Shown: positions 49,217 to 57,827, counted from the stretch's first letter. The stretch: DNA of 64,000 nt from Oscillospiraceae bacterium (GCA_015064185.1 SVSS01000001.1:254910-318909); one strand, 5' to 3'. Notes: generated by a model not told the origin, from the sequence alone. A program made the numbers and translations.

Positions 49217-50274
49217 TGCGGTGCGCCTCCTTGGGCAAAAAGATCTGCAAGGGCGCTCGTTGAAACGGGGAAAAGCTCACTTTTTCCAAGGCTTGTAGGT
49301 AAAATCAGCGTGATGCTCTCGCCGCGCCGCTTTTTGTCCGAAAGCGCCGCCTCGGCAAGGCGCTCAGCGGCATAAGGACAAACGGTGGGTAGGTGGTAGC
49401 AGCGTAGCATCTGTTCCATGTGCTCGGGCACGCTTGGGGGACAAATGCCCCTTGCTGCCGCTGCTTTGGCGGCAAGCAGCATGCCGATGGCAACCGCACT
49501 GCCGTGCGAGATCGTAAAGCCCGAAAGCCGCTCTACAGCATGGCCGCCCGTGTGACCAAGATTTAAGAGCTGACGGTTGCCGTTGTCATGCTCATCCTCT
49601 TCTACCACGTCGCGCTTGTTCGCGATACAGCGCGCGATCACGCGCTCGGGGTCATCTTCAAAGGATTCTTCGAGCCATGATAAGAGAGTCGGGTCGCCAA
49701 GATAGCCGTATTTGATCACCTCGGCACAGCCGTCGGCGTAAATATCGTTGGGTAGAGTTTTCAACACGTCTGTGTCGCAAAGCACGCCAATGGGCTGCGA
49801 AAACGCACCGCAAAGGTTTTTGCCAAGCGGCAGATCCACGGCGGTCTTTCCGCCAACGGAGGAATCCACCATAGCAAGCAGCGTAGTAGGAATTTGATAG
49901 CAGGCAATGCCGCGCAGATAAGTAGCGGCGGCAAAGCCTGTGATATCTCCTACAACACCGCCGCCAAGAGCCACCGCGATATCGGAGCGTGACAGATCGT
50001 TTTCTGCCATGGCGTTCCAAAGATCAATGAGCGTGTCGGTGTTTTTGGATGCCTCACCGTGTGGAAAAATAAAGGTGGAAACGGTATATCCCGCCTCCCT
50101 CAGGGAGGCGCAAGCGGTCTTGGCATAAAGAGCCGCCACGGTGTCGTCACTCACCAGCATGATCTTGCGGGGTGGGGGGAGCAGCTCTGCTATGCGCGCA
50201 CCCACTGTGGGCAGTAAGCCCTTTCCCACCTCAACAAGATAGGTTTTGGATGCTTTTACGGTAATGCTTTTCAT
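49213..50274 (-). CDS. aroB: 3-dehydroquinate synthase
   Basis: A 353-residue enzyme. FPHGEASKNTDTLIDLW and ALGGGVVGDITGFAAATY form the NAD-binding region. TLLAMVDSSVGGKTAVDLPLGKN is the substrate loop, and NLGHTGGHAVE is the zinc site with its histidines. It converts DAHP to 3-dehydroquinate. The start overlaps tyrA by 4 nt, and GGAGATGAT is upstream. Confidence 0.95.
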   Translation of the reverse strand: MKSITVKASKTYLVEVGKGLLPTVGARIAELLPPPRKIMLVSDDTVAALYAKTACASLREAGYTVSTFIFPHGEASKNTDTLIDLWNAMAENDLSRSDIAVALGGGVVGDITGFAAATYLRGIACYQIPTTLLAMVDSSVGGKTAVDLPLGKNLCGAFSQPIGVLCDTDVLKTLPNDIYADGCAEVIKYGYLGDPTLLSWLEESFEDDPERVIARCIANKRDVVEEDEHDNGNRQLLNLGHTGGHAVERLSGFTISHGSAVAIGMLLAAKAAAARGICPPSVPEHMEQMLRCYHLPTVCPYAAERLAEAALSDKKRRGESITLILPTSLGKSELFPVSTSALADLFAQGGAPQ

Positions 50275-51134
50275 TTGCTATCATCTCCGTCTTTGTCTGC
50301 ATTTTCCTTGGCAATGCGCCCTTCTCGCAGGAGTGCTGTAAGGGTGCTTGCATCGTTTTCGATCAGCGCTGCTCGGTAGGCATCCAACGCTGTTATGATA
50401 TGGTCAATTTCTTCCTTCAAAAAATCGCGATTCTCAAGAAAGAGCTCACACCACATGTGCTCGTTCAGCCAAGCCACACGCGTAAGGTCACGGTATGAGC
50501 CTGCTGAAAAGCCATGGTGGATCTGTGCCTGTGGGCTTTTTACGTAGGCGTTGGATACCACGTGCGCAAGTTGTGAGGTGAAGGCAATGACGCGATCGTG
50601 TGCCTCGGCATCGGTTTCTGCGTAACTGCCAAATTCTATGGGCGCAAGCATGATTTCTACACGCTCACGCAATGCATCTTTGTTTTCCTCAGGCAGCACA
50701 AGCACCATGGGCGCGCCCTTAAACAGCCCCGCACGGCTGTTTTCATATCCCGAAAACTGCGTGCCTGCCATGGGGTGTCCGCCAACAAAGGGAAAGCCAT
50801 GCTCTCTTGCAATAGCAAAGCATGCGGCACACACCTCACGCTTTGTGCCGCAAAGATCCATTACCACGGTGGTGGCAGGTATGGCGCTTGCCAACTCTTG
50901 CAGCTTGGCGATCGCAGCCTTGGGATAAACTGCAAGCAGTATCAAATCACAAAGAGCAGCTGTGTCACGTGTAAGTGAACCTGTAACTACTTGCTCGTCG
51001 ATCGCCGCTTGCAGTGCTTTTGAATTGGTTTCTGCCGCAAAGACCTTGTGCCCTGCGGCGGCATAAGTACGCGCCATTGAGCCACCAATAAGACCAAGCC
51101 CCACAATGCCGATGGTCAATTTTTTATACACCAT
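50271..51134 (-). CDS. tyrA: Prephenate dehydrogenase
   Basis: A 287-residue dehydrogenase. The NAD fold is GIVGLGLIGGSMARTY, and GGHPMAGTQFSGYENS has the catalytic histidine. YAETDAEAHDRVIAFTSQLAHVV is the helical domain (given in part). It converts prephenate to 4-hydroxyphenylpyruvate for tyrosine. No ACT domain is present, so feedback control may be weak or exerted elsewhere. The ATG at 51134 is preferred for its GAGG spacing; it overlaps the TetR gene by 11 nt. Confidence 0.92.
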   Translation of the reverse strand: MVYKKLTIGIVGLGLIGGSMARTYAAAGHKVFAAETNSKALQAAIDEQVVTGSLTRDTAALCDLILLAVYPKAAIAKLQELASAIPATTVVMDLCGTKREVCAACFAIAREHGFPFVGGHPMAGTQFSGYENSRAGLFKGAPMVLVLPEENKDALRERVEIMLAPIEFGSYAETDAEAHDRVIAFTSQLAHVVSNAYVKSPQAQIHHGFSAGSYRDLTRVAWLNEHMWCELFLENRDFLKEEIDHIITALDAYRAALIENDASTLTALLREGRIAKENADKDGDDSK

Positions 51135-51687
51135 GCCTTTCAACCTCATCAAAGGGCGTGGGACAGCCGTTTGTTGCCATATCGGCGCAGATCCTTGCCA
51201 TCGTCGCGCAATCCTCGGTCAGCCCGCCCTTGAGCCACTCAATAAATACATTATAAAACGCGCCTGCAAGAAAGAAGCGGTGATAACGCTCTGCGGCGCT
51301 GTTATCGGGGGGCGGGAAGGTGATGAACATATTCTTGATCAGCGCCGTCAAGATCAGCTCACCGAGGTGTGCACGGTAAGCAACGATCGCAAGATCGCTG
51401 TATTTTCCAAGCTGCTCAAAAAGGGCATAAAAGTATTCATAGGGTATGGCAGAGCTATTGCTCTCGGCAATCTTTTGGTGAATATTCTCGCCCACCTCTT
51501 CGATATATTTGTTTAAGATGTCATCCTTTGAGGTGTAGTTGCGATAATATGCCATGCGCGACACACCTGCTTTTTTGGCGATATCGGTAATAGAGATACT
51601 GTCGTAATCGCGCACCTTCATTAGCTCTACCAATGCGGTTACGATGCATTCTTTTGCAAGGCGATTGGACTCACTTCCTTTTGACAT
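51124..51687 (-). CDS. TetR-family transcriptional regulator of the aromatic operon
   Basis: A 187-residue TetR protein. The N-terminal helix-turn-helix (about 12-60) includes ISITDIAKKAGVSRMAYYRN. The C-terminal ligand domain is all-helical. The ATG at 51687 follows GGAGGG by 8 nt. It is the first gene of the operon it probably controls and overlaps tyrA, so regulator and enzymes are coexpressed. The palindromes between it and the divergent DAHP synthase gene are its likely operators. The ligand is unknown; an aromatic amino acid or pathway intermediate is a reasonable guess. Confidence 0.85.
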   Translation of the reverse strand: MSKGSESNRLAKECIVTALVELMKVRDYDSISITDIAKKAGVSRMAYYRNYTSKDDILNKYIEEVGENIHQKIAESNSSAIPYEYFYALFEQLGKYSDLAIVAYRAHLGELILTALIKNMFITFPPPDNSAAERYHRFFLAGAFYNVFIEWLKGGLTEDCATMARICADMATNGCPTPFDEVERHGV

Positions 51688-51757
51688 GAACAAAACCCTC
51701 CGTTTTGTCACACAGAATATAAATTCGGTTGACAATCATATTTTTTGGTGATACAAT

Positions 51758-51793
51758 CGTAACTGTTACGAGTGTAACCATTACAAGTGTAAC
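51758..51793. promoter_or_regulatory. Tandem operator repeats (GTTAC/GTAAC)
   Basis: CGTAAC-T-GTTACG (51758-51770), GTTAC-GAGT-GTAAC (51765-51778) and TTAC-AAGT-GTAA(C) (51781-51793) overlap or adjoin. Repeated GTAAC half-sites of this spacing are typical of TetR-family binding. They lie in the divergent promoter region between the regulator and the DAHP synthase gene. Confidence 0.7.
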
Positions 51794-51818
51794 ACATTGT
51801 GAAACGGTTGTCAAGGGG

Positions 51819-51837
51819 TGTGACAAAATTTGTCACA
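51819..51837. promoter_or_regulatory. 19-bp perfect palindrome
   Basis: TGTGACAAA-A-TTTGTCACA lies 37 bp before the DAHP synthase start. It has a different sequence from the GTAAC repeats, so a second regulator may bind here. Confidence 0.6.
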
Positions 51838-51873
51838 GTAAATTTAGTTTAATAAAGAAAAGAGTGATGTTCC

Positions 51874-52902
51874 ATGTCTATGAAATTCGTTCATGAGCTC
51901 CCAACCCCTGAGGAGGTAAAGCAAAAGTATCCGATCAGTGCAGCGGCAGCTGCAACCAAGGCGGCGCATGATGCCGAGCTTGCTAAAATTTTCAAAGGCG
52001 AAAGCGAAAAAAAGGTGCTGCTGATCGGCCCGTGCTCGGTGGATAGCGAGCCGCCTGTGCTTGAATACGCCGCGCGTCTTGCGCGCTTACAGGAAAAGGT
52101 AAAGGATAAGCTTATGCTTGTGATGCGTGTTTATACCAATAAGCCGCGCACCACGGGCGACGGATATAAGGGCATGCTGCACCAGCCCGATCCGACCAAA
52201 AAGCCTGATCTTTACAGCGGCTTGCTTGCCATTCGTGAGCTGCACACGCGTATTCTTACGGATATGGGGCTGTGCACTGCCGATGAAATGCTGTACCCCA
52301 CCAATTATCAATATCTTTCGGATCTTCTTTCCTACGTTGCGGTAGGTGCACGGTCGGTGGAAAATCAAGAGCACCGCTTGGTAGCAAGCGGTATGGATGT
52401 GCCCGTTGGCATGAAAAATCCCACGGGTGGCGATCTTTCGGTTATGATGAATTCGATCACTGCCGCGCAGCACGCCCATGTGTTTCAGTATCGAAATTGG
52501 GAGGTGGCAACCGAGGGAAATCCGTTGGCACATGCCATTTTGCGCGGATATGTTAATCGCCACGGGCAAAGCCTGCCGAATTACCATTATGAGGATCTTG
52601 CCCACCTTTCAGCGCTTTACGAGGGGGCGGGATTGAAAAATCCCGCCGTTGTGGTGGATTGCAACCATGCAAATTCAGGCAAAAAATATGCCGAGCAGCC
52701 TCGTATTTGCAAGGAGGTCCTGCACGCCTGCCGTCACAACGAGGGTATCAGTCACCTCGTGAAGGGCTTTATGATCGAAAGCTATCTTGAGGATGGCTGC
52801 CAAAAGATCGGTGAGGGCGTGTTTGGAAAATCGATCACTGACCCTTGCCTTGGCTGGGAGAGTAGCGAGCGCTTGGTCCTTGAGATCGCTGAGCTTCTTT
52901 GA
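51874..52902 (+). CDS. aroF: Type I DAHP synthase
   Basis: A 342-residue class I-alpha DAHP synthase. GPCSVDSEPPVLEYAARLA is the PEP/phosphate loop, followed by MRVYTNKPRTTGDGYKGM. VGARSVENQEHR, GMKNPTGGDLSVM and VVDCNHANSGKKY hold the metal and substrate ligands. It condenses PEP and erythrose-4-phosphate, the entry step to the pathway. The type resembles the feedback-inhibited AroF/AroG/AroH enzymes; which amino acid inhibits it cannot be told. It diverges from the aromatic operon, sharing the operator region. Confidence 0.94.
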   Translation: MSMKFVHELPTPEEVKQKYPISAAAAATKAAHDAELAKIFKGESEKKVLLIGPCSVDSEPPVLEYAARLARLQEKVKDKLMLVMRVYTNKPRTTGDGYKGMLHQPDPTKKPDLYSGLLAIRELHTRILTDMGLCTADEMLYPTNYQYLSDLLSYVAVGARSVENQEHRLVASGMDVPVGMKNPTGGDLSVMMNSITAAQHAHVFQYRNWEVATEGNPLAHAILRGYVNRHGQSLPNYHYEDLAHLSALYEGAGLKNPAVVVDCNHANSGKKYAEQPRICKEVLHACRHNEGISHLVKGFMIESYLEDGCQKIGEGVFGKSITDPCLGWESSERLVLEIAELL

Positions 52903-52940
52903 TCGGTCAAGCCGGGAATTCACAAAATTCGTGTTTTTTC

Positions 52941-52969
52941 TTGACAAGCTTTCAAAATCGTGATATAGT
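52941..52969 (+). promoter_or_regulatory. Sigma-A promoter of the mscL unit
   Basis: TTGACA is followed after 17 bp by TATAGT, 31 bp before the small ORF start. Confidence 0.85.
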
Positions 52970-52999
52970 CAAATTGAGATCTGTCTTGTGGAGGAATTC

Positions 53000-53110
53000 A
53001 TGAGAAGAGAGGATAAGAGGCATTCGCGCGCATCAAAGTGGACAAGAGTGCATCAAGAAAGGAAAGACAAAAATGAAGAAGTTAAAAGAAAAAAAGAACG
53101 GATTTTTTAA
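53000..53110 (+). CDS. Basic 36-residue ORF overlapping the mscL start
   Basis: An ORF of 36 codons, beginning MRREDKRHSR and ending RKKERIF. It has one of the best ribosome-binding sites in the region (GTGGAGGAATTC before the ATG). About half its residues are Lys, Arg or Glu. It overlaps the first 38 nt of mscL in another frame, so ribosomes would finish inside mscL. It may be a leader peptide that couples or tunes channel synthesis, or a functional small protein. I do not recognise it. Confidence 0.5.
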   Translation: MRREDKRHSRASKWTRVHQERKDKNEEVKRKKERIF

Positions 53111-53633
53111 GGATTTTAAAAAGTTCATTACACGCGGCAACGTGCTCGATATGGCTGTCGGTGTTATCGTGGGCGGCGCCTTCACGGCGATCATCAATGC
53201 GCTCAGCAATAACATTCTCAAGCCCGTGATCAACTGGATCCTTGCCGCCATTCTCGGCAAGGATTCGCTCAGCGATATCTACACCTTCTTAACGCGCGTC
53301 GAGCTTGCCGACGGCACGGGCCCCGATCTCACGCAATCCATTTACATCGACTGGGGCGCATTTATCAATGCGATCATCAACTTCCTGCTGATCGCCTTTA
53401 CGCTCTTTGTGATCGTGCGTGTCATCAACAGTGTTCGCGCGCGCCTTGATGCCAAGGAAATTGCTGAGGCTGCCGCAAAGGCAAAGGCTGACGAGGAAAA
53501 GAAAAAGGCAGAGGAAAAGGCAAAGGCAGAGGCCGCCGCAGCAGCAGTGCAGGCAAAAGAGGATGCACTTGCAGCCTTCTATGCTAACGTTGAAAAGCAG
53601 ACCAAGCTGCTTGAGGAAATTGCAAAGAAATAA
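53073..53633 (+). CDS. mscL: Large-conductance mechanosensitive channel MscL
   Basis: A 186-residue MscL. TM1 (about 25-52) is ITRGNVLDMAVGVIVGGAF, the pore-lining helix with its glycine-rich constriction. TM2 (about 85-115) follows a short periplasmic loop. The family is usually 120-150 residues; here the cytoplasmic end is extended by an Ala/Lys/Glu-rich helix (about 122-165). It ends QTKLLEEIAKK, like the normal C-terminal bundle. MscL opens at high membrane tension to release solutes on osmotic downshock. AGAAAGGAA precedes the ATG. Confidence 0.93.
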   Translation: MKKLKEKKNGFFKDFKKFITRGNVLDMAVGVIVGGAFTAIINALSNNILKPVINWILAAILGKDSLSDIYTFLTRVELADGTGPDLTQSIYIDWGAFINAIINFLLIAFTLFVIVRVINSVRARLDAKEIAEAAAKAKADEEKKKAEEKAKAEAAAAAVQAKEDALAAFYANVEKQTKLLEEIAKK

Positions 53634-53644
53634 AAAGCAAAAAA

Positions 53645-53668
53645 GCGAGGCAAGCGCCTCGCTTTTTT
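53645..53668 (+). terminator. Terminator of mscL
   Basis: GCGAGGC-AAGC-GCCTCGC followed by TTTTTT. Confidence 0.92.
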
Positions 53669-53747
53669 CTCGGTTGTGGGAGCTTGTCAGCGAAAAATGT
53701 CATATCCTGTTAATGCGGGGGATACCCGCAGAAAGGAAATGATGAAA

Positions 53748-54566
53748 ATGCCAACTCTTATCAACCAGGGTACACTGCTTTATACACCTTATTTGGGAGA
53801 GCAGCTGTCCCTTGACTCCAATATCACCACCACCGAGGTAAACGTTAGTTACGGTCTTGAGGTAAGCCACGCTGCCACACCTACCACCTTTGCTGTAGGG
53901 GACACCGTTTTTTATACGGTTCTCCTGCGCAACACAGGCTCGGGCACACTTTATAACCCCTTTGTTGTTGTTGACTTTGTGGGTGGAGAGCTCACTTATG
54001 TGACAGACAGTGCGACCGCCTTTTTATATGCGGGGGGCGATATTACGGCGCTGCCTGTGACCGTTACGCAGAATTCACCGATAACCTTTACGCTGGATAC
54101 CGCTATTCCCGCGGGTGGCTTTGTGTATATCACCTACAGCGCCGTGGTAGACAGTGCGACCGCCAATGTAATTGTATCGACTGCACAGGGCGGCGCCAAC
54201 GAAGGCAGCGAGACCGGGCCTACCATTACCGATAGCGATACTGCAACCATTACACGCACGCAGTTGACTGTTGTGAAAAACGCGCCCGAAACCGCAAGCA
54301 TCGGTGATACGATCAATTATCAATTTGCAATCACCAACACGTCAGACGCAAGCATTGCGCTTAACGGCCTGACTGACCAGCTACCCGAGGGCTTTTCCTT
54401 TACCGTGGCTACGCTCACGGTAGATGGCGTGAGTGTGCCTCTTGTAGCAGGCACGGATTATACGGTAAGTGATACCGGACTCTTTACACTTGCGCCCGCT
54501 ACCGCAATTGCGTTGCCCACAGGCGCTACCGCCGTGCTTACCGTTAGCGGTGTGGTAACTGTGTAA
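53748..54566 (+). CDS. DUF11-repeat protein without signal peptide
   Basis: A 272-residue protein of two beta-sandwich repeats. The first (about 25-140) has GDTVFYTVLLRNTGSGTLYN and the second (about 165-272) GDTINYQFAITNTSDASI. These are DUF11/conserved-repeat signatures, common in cell-surface adhesins. It starts PTLINQGTLLYTPYLGEQ and has neither a signal peptide nor a sortase motif, so it is not an ordinary secreted adhesin. It may be released by mother-cell lysis onto the spore (inference). The ATG at 53748 is preferred, since AGAAAGGAAATG leaves about 9 nt. Confidence 0.72.
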   Translation: MPTLINQGTLLYTPYLGEQLSLDSNITTTEVNVSYGLEVSHAATPTTFAVGDTVFYTVLLRNTGSGTLYNPFVVVDFVGGELTYVTDSATAFLYAGGDITALPVTVTQNSPITFTLDTAIPAGGFVYITYSAVVDSATANVIVSTAQGGANEGSETGPTITDSDTATITRTQLTVVKNAPETASIGDTINYQFAITNTSDASIALNGLTDQLPEGFSFTVATLTVDGVSVPLVAGTDYTVSDTGLFTLAPATAIALPTGATAVLTVSGVVTV

Positions 54567-54588
54567 AAAAAGAATTTTATGAACAAAA

Positions 54589-54614
54589 GGGAACAGACCG
54601 CGCGGTCTGTTCCC
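54589..54614 (+). terminator. Terminator
   Basis: GGGAACAGACC-GCGC-GGTCTGTTCCC, a perfect 11-bp stem followed by a short T-run. Confidence 0.9.
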
Positions 54615-54644
54615 GCTTTTTCGCGTGCAAAATTGCGGTATTTC

Positions 54645-54673
54645 TTGACATGGCGACAATGGGATGTTAAAAT
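54645..54673 (+). promoter_or_regulatory. Sigma-A promoter of the DUF1508 gene
   Basis: TTGACA is followed after 17 bp by TAAAAT. Confidence 0.78.
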
Positions 54674-54708
54674 TAAGTAAAGATATTTTAACGGTATGGG
54701 GTAATATC

Positions 54709-55512
54709 ATGGGTAAATTTATCATTTCAAGGTCCCTGGCGGGCGATCGCTTTTTGTTGCAGTCAGATCACGGGCAAACGCTTGCCGTGTCGCGCCATTA
54801 CGCTACGCTGGATGCCTGTAAAAAGGGCATTGCCAGTCTTATTGTAAATGCGCCTGTTATGCCTGTGCGCGATGCTACGGTGGGCGAGTATGGGCCAAAC
54901 CCTAAGTTCGAGATTGTTGCGGGGGAGAAGGGCTTTGCATTTTTGGTGAAATCGGCAAACGGAAAAAGTGTGATCAACTCGCCTGATTATGCCACCAAAA
55001 AGGCATGCTTGCGTGCCATTGCAATGCTCAGACGCGGCGTGTGCAATTATGAAATTTTGTTTCACACCAAGGAGGGCTTTACGCCCCTTACCATGAAGGC
55101 GCCCGTAGGGGCTACGGCAAGGCCCTTGACACAGGCGCGCGAAATCGCGACAACTGTGGTTGATGCAAAGGAGCCATTGGAGCAGACCGATCTGCTTGTC
55201 GAGGCGCAGGATCCGCTCGAGCAGGATCACGACATTTTTGCGCAGGACTGCGAGCTCTTGCTGCAGTCGGATATGCCGGAGGAAAACGTCACAGTGCCTC
55301 AAAAACTGCATACTGCGGAAACGAAAAAGGCGGAAAACGCCGCACCGCAAGCACCTCAAACGACACCCCCTATGCCACGCATTATTCGCTTGCAGTCCCC
55401 GAAAAGGGAAGTGGTTACGCCAACCGCCGCTACGCAAAAAGCACCGAAAAGCGGTGCCGGGGCGGGGCTTGGACGCCAAGGGATCCTTAGCAGATTATTT
55501 AAAAATAAATAA
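54709..55512 (+). CDS. Protein with two DUF1508 (YegP-like) domains and a long charged tail
   Basis: A 267-residue protein. Two DUF1508 repeats occupy about 3-50 (GKFIISRSLAGDRFLLQSD) and about 63-110 (KFEIVAGEKGFAFLVKSANG), each ending in a helix with ACKKGI or ACLRAI. The remaining 150 residues are low-complexity, acidic then Ala/Pro/Lys-rich, ending in RLFKNK. DUF1508 domains often occur as tandem pairs of unknown function. GGGGTAAT precedes the ATG at 54709. The tail suggests a flexible cytoplasmic scaffold, but this is only a guess. Confidence 0.75.
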   Translation: MGKFIISRSLAGDRFLLQSDHGQTLAVSRHYATLDACKKGIASLIVNAPVMPVRDATVGEYGPNPKFEIVAGEKGFAFLVKSANGKSVINSPDYATKKACLRAIAMLRRGVCNYEILFHTKEGFTPLTMKAPVGATARPLTQAREIATTVVDAKEPLEQTDLLVEAQDPLEQDHDIFAQDCELLLQSDMPEENVTVPQKLHTAETKKAENAAPQAPQTTPPMPRIIRLQSPKREVVTPTAATQKAPKSGAGAGLGRQGILSRLFKNK

Positions 55513-55546
55513 TTTTTAAAATATCTAATTTTTTGCAGATTTTGTC

Positions 55547-55575
55547 TTGATAAATTTTAAACAATGTGCTAAAAT
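55547..55575 (+). promoter_or_regulatory. Sigma-A promoter of pgk-tpiA
   Basis: TTGATA is followed after 17 bp by TAAAAT, about 60 bp before pgk. Confidence 0.75.
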
Positions 55576-55637
55576 AATACTGTTTTGAAAATTATCCCTC
55601 AAATAGGGACATCAACTATGAAAGGTGGATCATTAAA

Positions 55638-56933
55638 ATGACCTACAACAAGAAGACGATCGAGGATATCGCCGTTGCCGGCAAAAAGGTAATTGCCCGT
55701 TGCGATTTCAATGTACCTATGATGGACGGTGTTATCACCGATGACAAGCGCATTGTTGGCGCTCTGCCCACCATCAAATATTTGCTTGATAACGGCGCTG
55801 CCCTTATTCTGTGCTCTCACTTTGGCAGACCTCACAACATTTTTGATGCCAAGCTTGAGCTTGACAAGAAGGAGAAGAAAAAGGTCGAGGAGCTTCCCGA
55901 GGCAGAGCAGGCAGCTGCAACCGCCGCATATCTTGAAAAGGCAAAGGGCGACGCTGTAAAGTTCTCTCTTGCTCCCGTAGCAAAGCGCCTCTCGGAGCTG
56001 CTTGGCGTTGAGGTGCAGATGGCAAAGGACGTTATCGGTGACGATGCAAAGGCAAAGGCTGCAGCACTTCGCCCCGGCGAGGTTTTGATGCTGGAGAACG
56101 TTCGCTTCCACAAGAAAGAAACCAAAAACGACCCCGAGTTTGCCAAGGAAATGGCTTCCATGGCTGAAATTTACGTAAACGACGCATTTGGCACGGCACA
56201 CCGTGCACATGCTTCTACCGCAGGTCTTGCAGACTATCTGCCTGCTGTTTGCGGCTACCTCATTCAAAAAGAGATCTCTATCATGGGCGGCGCGCTTTCC
56301 GATCCCAAGCGTCCCTTTGTTGCTATCCTTGGCGGTGCTAAGGTTTCCGACAAGATCGGTGTGATCAATAACCTTATCGAAAAGGTTGACACGCTTATCG
56401 TAGGCGGCGGCATGGCATACACCTTCTTCAAGGCACAGGGCTACGAGATCGGCACCTCTATTTGCGAGCATGATAAGCTTGATCTTGCACTTGAGCTGAT
56501 GGAAAAGGCAAAGGCAAAGGGCGTAAGCTTTATGCTTCCCGTTGACAACAAGCTTGGCAAGGCATATGCTCCCGATACCGAAAGCTGCTTTGCTGATTCC
56601 GACAAGATGCCCGAGGGCTGGATGGGCCTTGACATCGGTCCTAAGTCGCAGCAGCTGTTTGCCGACGTGCTGAAGAATGCAGGCACCGTTGTTTGGAATG
56701 GCCCGATGGGTGTTTCCGAATGGGAGGCATTTGCTGCAGGCACCGAAACAGTTGCTAAGGCTGTTGCCGAGAGTGACGCGATCTCCATCATCGGTGGTGG
56801 CGACTCCGCAGCAGCTGTTGAAAAGCTTGGCTTTGCAGACAAGATGACTCACGTTTCCACCGGCGGCGGTGCATCCCTTGAGTTCCTTGAGGGCAAGACT
56901 CTGCCCGGCATTGCTTGCCTTGCTGACAAATAA
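55638..56933 (+). CDS. pgk: Phosphoglycerate kinase
   Basis: A 431-residue kinase. [19 protein letters not shown] is the N-domain substrate site, SHFGRPHN the 3-phosphoglycerate loop, and [14 protein letters not shown] and [14 protein letters not shown] belong to the nucleotide domain. The length exceeds the usual 390-415 because of a charged insertion at about residues 70-110 ([15 protein letters not shown]). It makes ATP from 1,3-bisphosphoglycerate. AAAGGTGGATC precedes the ATG. tpiA follows after 43 nt without a terminator; gap is not adjacent. Confidence 0.97.
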   Translation: MTYNKKTIEDIAVAGKKVIARCDFNVPMMDGVITDDKRIVGALPTIKYLLDNGAALILCSHFGRPHNIFDAKLELDKKEKKKVEELPEAEQAAATAAYLEKAKGDAVKFSLAPVAKRLSELLGVEVQMAKDVIGDDAKAKAAALRPGEVLMLENVRFHKKETKNDPEFAKEMASMAEIYVNDAFGTAHRAHASTAGLADYLPAVCGYLIQKEISIMGGALSDPKRPFVAILGGAKVSDKIGVINNLIEKVDTLIVGGGMAYTFFKAQGYEIGTSICEHDKLDLALELMEKAKAKGVSFMLPVDNKLGKAYAPDTESCFADSDKMPEGWMGLDIGPKSQQLFADVLKNAGTVVWNGPMGVSEWEAFAAGTETVAKAVAESDAISIIGGGDSAAAVEKLGFADKMTHVSTGGGASLEFLEGKTLPGIACLADK

Positions 56934-56976
56934 TCGTTCGCTGTTGATAATTCATAAAAAAGAGAGGAAACTATAA

Positions 56977-57744
56977 ATGAATCCCGCAAAGAGAAGAACA
57001 GTTATCGCAGGTAACTGGAAAATGAATATGACTCCTGCTGAGGCAACTGCGTTTATCAATGAGATCAAGCCCATGGTTGCAGGCAAGGATAACTGTGATA
57101 TCATCTTTTGTGCACCTTACGTAACCATTGCTGCTGCTATGGAGGCTGCAAAGGGCTCTAATATCGTGATCGGTGCTGAAAACGTGCATTTTGCCGCAAA
57201 GGGCGCATATACCGGTGAGGTTTCTGCTGAGATGCTGAAGGCGATCGGCGTTGATACCGTTATCATCGGCCACTCCGAGCGCCGCCAATACTTTGGCGAA
57301 ACCGATGAAACCGTAAACCTTCGCACCAAGGCAGCGCTTGCCGCAGGGCTTCGCGTGATCCTTTGCATGGGTGAGGTCAAGGAGCAGCGTGTTGCAGGTA
57401 TTACCAACGAGGTATGCGCAATGCAGATCAAGCTTGATCTTGCAGGTGTTTCGGCTGAGGATATGAAAAATATTGTTATCGCTTACGAGCCCGTTTGGGC
57501 AATTGGCACGGGCCTTACCGCTACCCCCGAGCAGGCTGAGGAAACCTGCGGTGTGATCCGCGAGGTGGTTGCTGAGCTTTACGGCAAGGATGTTGCCGAG
57601 GCTACTACCATTCAGTACGGTGGCTCGATGAACGAAAAGAACGCGGCAGAGCTGCTTGCAAAGCCCAATGTTGACGGCGGCCTTATTGGTGGCGCATCTC
57701 TTGTGGCAGAGAAGTTTACTGCTATTGTTGACGCAGCACAATAA
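56977..57744 (+). CDS. tpiA: Triosephosphate isomerase
   Basis: A 255-residue TIM barrel. VIAGNWKMNM carries the catalytic lysine, IIGHSERRQYFGE the electrophilic histidine and AYEPVWAIGTG the catalytic glutamate with the mobile loop. It interconverts glyceraldehyde-3-phosphate and dihydroxyacetone phosphate. GAGAGGAAAC precedes the ATG. It forms a two-gene glycolytic operon with pgk. Confidence 0.97.
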   Translation: MNPAKRRTVIAGNWKMNMTPAEATAFINEIKPMVAGKDNCDIIFCAPYVTIAAAMEAAKGSNIVIGAENVHFAAKGAYTGEVSAEMLKAIGVDTVIIGHSERRQYFGETDETVNLRTKAALAAGLRVILCMGEVKEQRVAGITNEVCAMQIKLDLAGVSAEDMKNIVIAYEPVWAIGTGLTATPEQAEETCGVIREVVAELYGKDVAEATTIQYGGSMNEKNAAELLAKPNVDGGLIGGASLVAEKFTAIVDAAQ

Positions 57745-57754
57745 GTAAATGAGT

Positions 57755-57783
57755 GGGGGCTGTCTGCTATTGCGGCAGCCCCC
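57755..57783 (+). terminator. Probable terminator of pgk-tpiA
   Basis: GGGGGCTG (57755-57762) pairs with CAGCCCCC (57776-57783). The following T-run is short, so termination may be partial. Confidence 0.65.
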
Positions 57784-57827
57784 ATCTTTAAAAGGCAGCG
57801 CGTTGGCGCTTGTCTAGAGGAGGAAGT

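Noticed and set aside
51700..51873. Possible T-box or tryptophan-type leader before the DAHP synthase gene
   Set aside because: The region is too short and lacks the T-box consensus. The palindromes fit protein operators better.
55599..56852. 417-codon minus-strand ORF opposite pgk (and a similar one opposite tpiA)
   Set aside because: Cysteine- and histidine-rich translation without motifs, exactly antisense to highly expressed, codon-biased genes.
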